64,000 nucleotides of DNA from Paenibacillus catalpae (GTDB lineage Bacteria; Bacillota; Bacilli; Paenibacillales; Paenibacillaceae). The DNA lies in NCBI RefSeq assembly GCF_900112695.1, contig NZ_FOMT01000003.1:641870-705869 (forward strand), read 5' to 3'. The notes under the pieces are model-generated. The model worked only from the letters and a program-made list of their open reading frames with translations. It searched no databases and had not been told where the DNA came from. Both the position numbers and the translations under genes were made by a program. Of this stretch, positions 60,301-64,000 are shown in pieces (the first letter of the stretch is position 1; the number at the start of each line of letters is the position of its first letter).

Positions 60301-60665
60301 TTGAACAGATCCAGAATGCTGGACGACAACAGCTGGTCGCTTGCCGAAATCCTGGCCAGATTAATCGCTTCTTCGGGCAGCTGAGGCAGCTCTAACAGAT
60401 GCAGCAGCGCAGCTGCGACATGTTCGCAATATTTATCTTCGGGATCAAAGTCCGGGCAAGTGCAGGTTGCAACAATCTCGCCTCTGCTTACGGCTGCTGT
60501 TACAATCCGGTCGCGATTCGTCCTGACATTCGCTTCGCAGTAGGGTTTATCCGGGTCATACTGCAGAATCGTTACACCGCCTGCCTGCCAGATGGACTCT
60601 CCTTCTTCGAAGGCAAATCGGCCGCATAACACCCGGACATCATCATCTGTATATTGAAAGCTCAT
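57393..60665 (-). CDS. SWIM-zinc-finger SNF2-family DEAD/DEAH helicase
   Basis: 1090 residues from the ATG at 60665 (AAAGGAT upstream). Order: SWIM zinc finger (TCTCPDFDPEDKYCEHVAAALLHLL, ~res 55-80), a long middle region, then the SNF2 motor: motif I DDMGLGKTIQSIAFL, motif II DEAQ in ILDEAQAFKN, LTGTPLENKIEELWS, and the C-terminal half with IFSQFTEML, ASLKAGGTGLNLTGADTVI and WWNPAVEQQAADRAHRIGQ. It is a double-stranded DNA translocase with unknown target; the HepA-like bacterial SNF2 proteins are the nearest group. Confidence 0.93.
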   Translation of the reverse strand: MSFQYTDDDVRVLCGRFAFEEGESIWQAGGVTILQYDPDKPYCEANVRTNRDRIVTAAVSRGEIVATCTCPDFDPEDKYCEHVAAALLHLLELPQLPEEAINLARISASDQLLSSSILDLFNSDRKQPPILGSTRFVRDTRIPVDAQFTCVIFSSGYRNYRIGIELRVGLERLYVVPDIRAFIESMALNVTRPFSKHFTFNPAEHRFHAEDHTMLGELARISRNEAVYQEGAQPLTGRARGRQSDRMLMIPPADWPNVLPLLAACPSVLIDQEGTVTAGLQISDETSPIRFEFGEHDENGFQLDVEGLDKIIVLTAYHMVLSEGRMMQLPEASCNRLADFKNMLDASRRKHVIIAHEQIEPFMDKVVPELMKLGQVKVTRSVSEKIVQTPLTARLYLDRIRDRLLAELEFQYGDVRINPLAGNNEYQSTDRILLREGERENQILDIMDQSGFITTELGYYMQDEDSEYEFLRHTIPKLEKLLQVHATSAVKTRIVVPNTPPVLKVEVDERTNWLDFKFELTGISDNEIRDVLRAIVEKRRYYRLQEGALLPLEGKEYEAITRLINETGFLRTELNHTAFRIPLARGLHLADFENEGRTIQLGKSLRKLLAHIRNPDHLEFEVPASLQPVLRDYQKYGFQWMKTLAHYRFGGILADDMGLGKTIQSIAFLLSSLPEIRQLDQPAIIVAPASLLYNWLNELKKFAPELQVIIADGTRPERAAKLRTLNGVDVIVTSYPLLRRDIDLYVTRYYHTVILDEAQAFKNHTTQTAQAVKALQAKYRFGLTGTPLENKIEELWSIFGAVFPELFPARKAFSDMPREDIARRARPFLLRRLKTDVLKELPEKIETLQATNLLPEQKKLYVSYLAKLRTETVKHLDNDRSFHQNRIKILAGLTRLRQICCHPALFVTDYEGSSAKFEQLFEIVEECRSTGKRMLIFSQFTEMLGLISKELVRQGISYFYLDGSTKASERVELCNRFNDGEKDIFLASLKAGGTGLNLTGADTVILYDLWWNPAVEQQAADRAHRIGQTKVVQVIRLAAHGTVEDKMYALQQRKKNMIDDIIQPGEEQLSSLSEADIREILAIGADERDL

Positions 60666-60694
60666 AGGCGAAAATCCTTTCTGAAACGCAAAAC

Positions 60695-60736
60695 GCATGC
60701 TGTCCCCCTAAGGACGGTGCAGCCGTTTACGCTTGT
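60695..60736 (-). repeat. REP-like element, copy 2
   Basis: Minus-strand reading AAGCGTAAACGGCT, 20 bases holding GTCC/GGAC, GCATGC; same plan as 45400-45438. It fills the short gap between the MarR stop and the helicase leader. Confidence 0.5.
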
Positions 60737-61176
60737 TACTCGGTTAATTGTTGCAGCAAGCGCATCAGCTGGCTGCGTTCTTCAGGTGATAAAGAGGCAA
60801 GAACCCTGTCTGAAGACTCGCTCATGGCAAGCCTGGCTTTCTGCATAAGAGGTAGAGCTGTCTCCGACAACCGGATAAATGTTGCCCGGCGGTCATCCGG
60901 ATCCGGCAGACGAACAATCAGCTTTTCCTGTTCAAGAGCATCTACGAATTGGGTAACGGTACGCGGCTTGATGCCAAGCTTCACGGCAATATCGCTCATG
61001 CGGATTTGTCCTGCTTCTGCGACAGAGACGAGGAAGCGCAGTCTTGGTCCTGACAAATATTCCGGTACCTCGAGAGCAGATAGATGAGATTCGAACTGGA
61101 GATGCAGCTGATGGGTGGTCCGGAGCAGCGTTTCCAGTACATGGCCTGCAGATGGTATCGTTTCAGATGTAGTCAT
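60736..61176 (-). CDS. MarR-family transcriptional regulator
   Basis: 146 residues. Winged-helix core: IRMSDIAVKLGIKPRTVTQFVDALEQEKLIVRLPDPDDRRATFIRLSETALPLM, the standard MarR fold with the DxRxx wing. It is divergent from a quinone oxidoreductase gene, and the 139-bp gap contains two dyads suited to a MarR dimer. It probably represses both genes until an electrophile or quinone binds. GGAGGAATT precedes the ATG. Confidence 0.9.
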   Translation of the reverse strand: MTTSETIPSAGHVLETLLRTTHQLHLQFESHLSALEVPEYLSGPRLRFLVSVAEAGQIRMSDIAVKLGIKPRTVTQFVDALEQEKLIVRLPDPDDRRATFIRLSETALPLMQKARLAMSESSDRVLASLSPEERSQLMRLLQQLTE

Positions 61177-61209
61177 AATTCCTCCTTGACTTTTGATGCA
61201 TGAATTTCT

Positions 61210-61245
61210 ATACTCGCAGTATCTCCCAATTAGTGAGTATACTCA
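61210..61245. promoter_or_regulatory. Candidate MarR operators between marR-type and oxidoreductase genes
   Basis: Two dyads 24 bases apart: ATACT-CGC-AGTAT (61210-61222) and TGAGTATACTCA (61234-61245, perfect). Both contain the half-site AGTAT/ATACT, which supports one common regulator. Confidence 0.55.
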
Positions 61246-61315
61246 ATATGTGTACATTCTGTATATTGATTTTACATGATTTCGTTCATTATTCCAATAA
61301 GGAGGATTGGCTCAA

Positions 61316-62233
61316 ATGATGCAAGCGATCCGTTATCATAAGCACGGGGGACCTGAAGTACTGCAGCTGGAGCAAGCTCCAAAGCCTGTTCCGCAAGATG
61401 GGGAAGTACTCGTTCGTATAGCTGCTGCTGGCGTTCTGCCCGTGGATTGGAAAATCCGCAAAGGATTATTTCCGATGCCTGTGAAGTTTCCGGTGATTCC
61501 GGGTACGGCATTTGCCGGTGTCATTGAAGGTGTAGGTCCGGGAGTCAACGGGCTTCAAATTGGTCAGGAGGTATTCGGCAGAAGCACAAACGGCACTTAT
61601 GCAGAGTATACAACGGCTCCGGCAGACTCTGTAGCGGTAAAGCCGTTTTCCATCAGCTTTGCAGAAGCGGCAACGATCTCCGGCGGAGCAACGACGGCAT
61701 GGTGTGCCATTAAGAATGCAGCCGTTAAAGCCGGGGACCGCGTATTTATTCATGGTGCCGGCGGTGGGGTAGGATTGTTCGCCGTTCAATTCGCCAAATG
61801 GAAAGGGGCCAATGTCATCGGAACGGCTGGCCCGTCAAATATTGATTTTATCCGATCTATTGGCGTGGATACGGCAATCGATTATACGGCAGGTCCTTTC
61901 GAAGTAGGGCTGGAGGGTCAAGTCGATTTTATGCTCGATACGATTGGCGGATCTACCCTAGAACGATCTTGGCCTCTAGTCAAGCAGGGTGGGGCGTTTC
62001 TTACCATTGCGGGGCAGCCTCCGATTGAGCGGGGGCAGAAGGAAGGCATTCGTGTTCTCCGGTCCGCAATTGCTGCCAAGCAGGATCTAATCGACATTGC
62101 GGAGCTGATGGAAAAGGGAATCGTTCAGACCAGCGTTCAAGCTGTATTTCCTTTGAGTGATGCCAGTCAGGCTCATATTCGTTCGGAGGAAGGCCATGGC
62201 CGGGGGCGTATTGTTCTTCGGTCAGGTAATTAA
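61316..62233 (+). CDS. Quinone oxidoreductase-like, zinc-free medium-chain dehydrogenase
   Basis: 305 residues from the ATG at 61316; AAGGAGG lies 10 bases upstream. QOR features: AIRYHKHGGPEVLQLEQAPKPVPQDGEVLVRIAAAGVLPVDWKIRKG, VIPGTAFAGVIEGVG, and the NADPH site VFIHGAGGGVGLFAVQFAKWKGANVIGTA. No zinc-ligand Cys pattern is present. It reduces quinones or activated alkenes with NADPH. Divergent MarR control points to a response to electrophiles. Confidence 0.9.
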   Translation: MMQAIRYHKHGGPEVLQLEQAPKPVPQDGEVLVRIAAAGVLPVDWKIRKGLFPMPVKFPVIPGTAFAGVIEGVGPGVNGLQIGQEVFGRSTNGTYAEYTTAPADSVAVKPFSISFAEAATISGGATTAWCAIKNAAVKAGDRVFIHGAGGGVGLFAVQFAKWKGANVIGTAGPSNIDFIRSIGVDTAIDYTAGPFEVGLEGQVDFMLDTIGGSTLERSWPLVKQGGAFLTIAGQPPIERGQKEGIRVLRSAIAAKQDLIDIAELMEKGIVQTSVQAVFPLSDASQAHIRSEEGHGRGRIVLRSGN

Positions 62234-62404
62234 TAGAAAAAGAGATCGAATCGGATGGATTTCACAGGGTTTATTGCGCTGATAACTTAATTTTACACGT
62301 TATATTCTTTAATTTATGTAGTTTACGATTACCCATTTACGATTAGAATGAAAAAGATGAATTAGAATCATCCAGTAGTTATGCGCGAAAAGGAGAATAT
62401 AATC

Positions 62405-63379
62405 ATGTCGAAACCAAATGAACCAATTGTCACGCATATTTTTACAGCAGATCCTTCTGCGCATGTATTTGAAGGCAAAATTTATATTTATCCTTCCCAT
62501 GACCTTGATCATGACGGCCCTACCAACGATAACGGTGACCAGTACCAGATGGAAGACTACCATATTTTGTCCATGGATGATGTGAATTCGCCGGTTGTCG
62601 ATCATGGTGAAGCTCTCCATGTGAAGGACGTGCCTTGGGCTTCGAAGCAAATGTGGGCACCGGATGCCGCATTCAAGAACAATACTTATTATTTGTACTT
62701 CCCTGCGAGAGATAAAGACGGCATTTTCCGTATAGGTGTAGCAACAAGCGCAACTCCGGCGGGACCATTCAAGGCAGAAGAAAACTATATCCCGGGCAGC
62801 TTCAGCATCGATCCTGCCGTTCTCGTTGATGAAGATAACAAAGCCTATATTTATTTCGGCGGACTTTGGGGCGGACAATTGGAGAAGTGGACAACCGGAG
62901 AGTTTGTAGCTGACGCTGCTGATCCGGATGTGAACGGACCTGCTCTTGGACCACGCGTAGCCGAATTAAGCGAAGATATGCTGACCTTCAAGACAGAACC
63001 AACGGAAATTGCCATCGTTGATGAAGAGGGAAATCCGCTGCTCGCAGGCGACGAAGACCGCAGATATTTCGAAGGTCCTTGGATGCACAAATATAACGGC
63101 AAATACTATTTGTCGTACTCTACTGGTTCGACCCATAAGCTTGTATATGCAATCGGCGACAATCCGCAAGGCCCATTCGTCTTCAAAGGCACTATTCTGA
63201 CGCCGGTTATCGGCTGGACGACTCATCACTCTATTGTTGAGTTCCAGGACAAATGGTATTTGTTCTATCATGATGCATCGCTGTCCGGCGGTGTGGACCA
63301 TAAGCGCAGCGTGAAGTTCACCGAGCTTAAGTATAATGAAGACGGCACAATTCAAACGATTGACCCTTACAACAACTAA
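62405..63379 (+). CDS. Glycoside hydrolase family 43 (arabinosidase/xylosidase-like), cytosolic
   Basis: 324 residues from the ATG at 62405 behind AAAGGAG. Five-blade propeller with the GH43 acidic triad: Asp in FTADPSAHVFEG, Asp in SIDPAVLVDEDNKAYIYFGG, Glu in RRYFEGPWMHKYNGKYYLSYS. There is no signal peptide and no added carbohydrate module, so it should act on imported xylo- or arabino-oligosaccharides. The 171-bp leader carries a direct repeat TTTACGATTA at 62322 and 62336. No transporter or regulator is adjacent. Confidence 0.9.
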   Translation: MSKPNEPIVTHIFTADPSAHVFEGKIYIYPSHDLDHDGPTNDNGDQYQMEDYHILSMDDVNSPVVDHGEALHVKDVPWASKQMWAPDAAFKNNTYYLYFPARDKDGIFRIGVATSATPAGPFKAEENYIPGSFSIDPAVLVDEDNKAYIYFGGLWGGQLEKWTTGEFVADAADPDVNGPALGPRVAELSEDMLTFKTEPTEIAIVDEEGNPLLAGDEDRRYFEGPWMHKYNGKYYLSYSTGSTHKLVYAIGDNPQGPFVFKGTILTPVIGWTTHHSIVEFQDKWYLFYHDASLSGGVDHKRSVKFTELKYNEDGTIQTIDPYNN

Positions 63380-63382
63380 AGG

Positions 63383-63415
63383 AAAGCACGGAGCAGATGC
63401 TCCGTGCTTTTTTTG
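63383..63415 (+). terminator. Intrinsic terminator after the GH43 gene
   Basis: AAAGCACGGAGC / GCTCCGTGCTTT with a 4-base loop and TTTTTTT tail. Confidence 0.9.
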
Positions 63416-63478
63416 TTTTTGATGATGAAATTTTTATGAGGTGCAGCAGTTGCAACATTTTAATCAGTAGTAAGTTGA

Positions 63479-64000
<522 letters not shown>

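Noticed and set aside
62329..62354. TTTTCA-N14-GGGTAA on the minus strand, similar to the sigma-B motif
   Set aside because: It points toward the 3' end of a plus-strand gene with no minus-strand gene downstream for over 1 kb, and the -35 has a mismatch in the leading G.

Overview
The window looks like chromosome of a Paenibacillus-type, low-to-middle GC, Gram-positive, spore-former-related Firmicute. Evidence: LplB/LplC-type sugar ABC permeases with lipoprotein binding proteins, a yojF-bshB2 (bacillithiol) pair, a sigma-B/RsbV/RsbW stress system with ytxG/ytxH/yflT genes, an IS1182-type transposase remnant, strong AGGAGG ribosome sites and compact intrinsic terminators. I see no rRNA, tRNA, CRISPR array, prophage or plasmid origin. 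Names rest on motif reading only; no database was searched.

Layout. 1-7.7 kb: end of a sugar ABC permease gene, a lipoprotein gene, an HxlR regulator with an MFS pump, then an AraC regulator divergent from a complete LplB-LplC-binding-protein operon with a perfect cre (CcpA) match. 7.8-11.6 kb: pstSCAB phosphate importer on the minus strand with a phased PHO box and a repeat block between pstA and pstB. 11.6-14.9 kb: an M20 peptidase, a DinB-like protein and two tandem paralogues of unknown family. 15-17.5 kb: a TetR regulator facing a DrrA/DrrB-type exporter; both promoters carry the same 19-bp operator. 17.6-27.4 kb: a general-stress region with ytxH, ytxG-rsbW1-sigB, a hybrid histidine kinase with CheR, rsbV-rsbW2 behind an anchored protein gene, a receiver-PP2C phosphatase, yflT and a small DUF1328 gene. 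Four promoters there share GTTTCA-N14-GKKTAA, which I read as the local sigma-B regulon. 27.5-31.9 kb: a glycerophosphodiesterase divergent from a UgpA/UgpE/UgpB-like importer with a plausible PHO box. 32-35.5 kb: a hydrolase, CWC/YojF/BshB2 genes and an acyl-CoA dehydrogenase-like enzyme. 35.5-39.6 kb: adenine deaminase behind an adenine-type purine riboswitch, a MerR/SDR divergent pair, and gpmA with a terminator in its leader. 39.7-41.9 kb: an NDH-2-like flavoprotein with its ECF41 sigma factor and a matching ECF41 promoter.

42-46.8 kb: two Gfo/Idh/MocA oxidoreductases, an AraC regulator and an MFS pump. 46.9-55.6 kb: uridine kinase, then a four-gene catabolic operon of unknown substrate (class III aminotransferase, tandem-domain class II aldolase, MFS transporter, FGGY kinase), a tyrosine phosphatase, and GntR and Lrp regulators. 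55.6-64 kb: an MBL-fold hydrolase, an alpha/beta hydrolase, a large SWIM-SNF2 helicase, a MarR/quinone-reductase divergent pair, a GH43 glycosidase and the 3' part of a collagen-like repeat gene cut by the window edge.

The least explained items are a ~150-bp palindromic element in two copies with compensatory stem changes, the aminotransferase-aldolase-kinase operon, the doubled anti-sigma factor arrangement, the short terminated transcript upstream of gpmA, and the tandem unknown paralogues at 13.5-14.9 kb.
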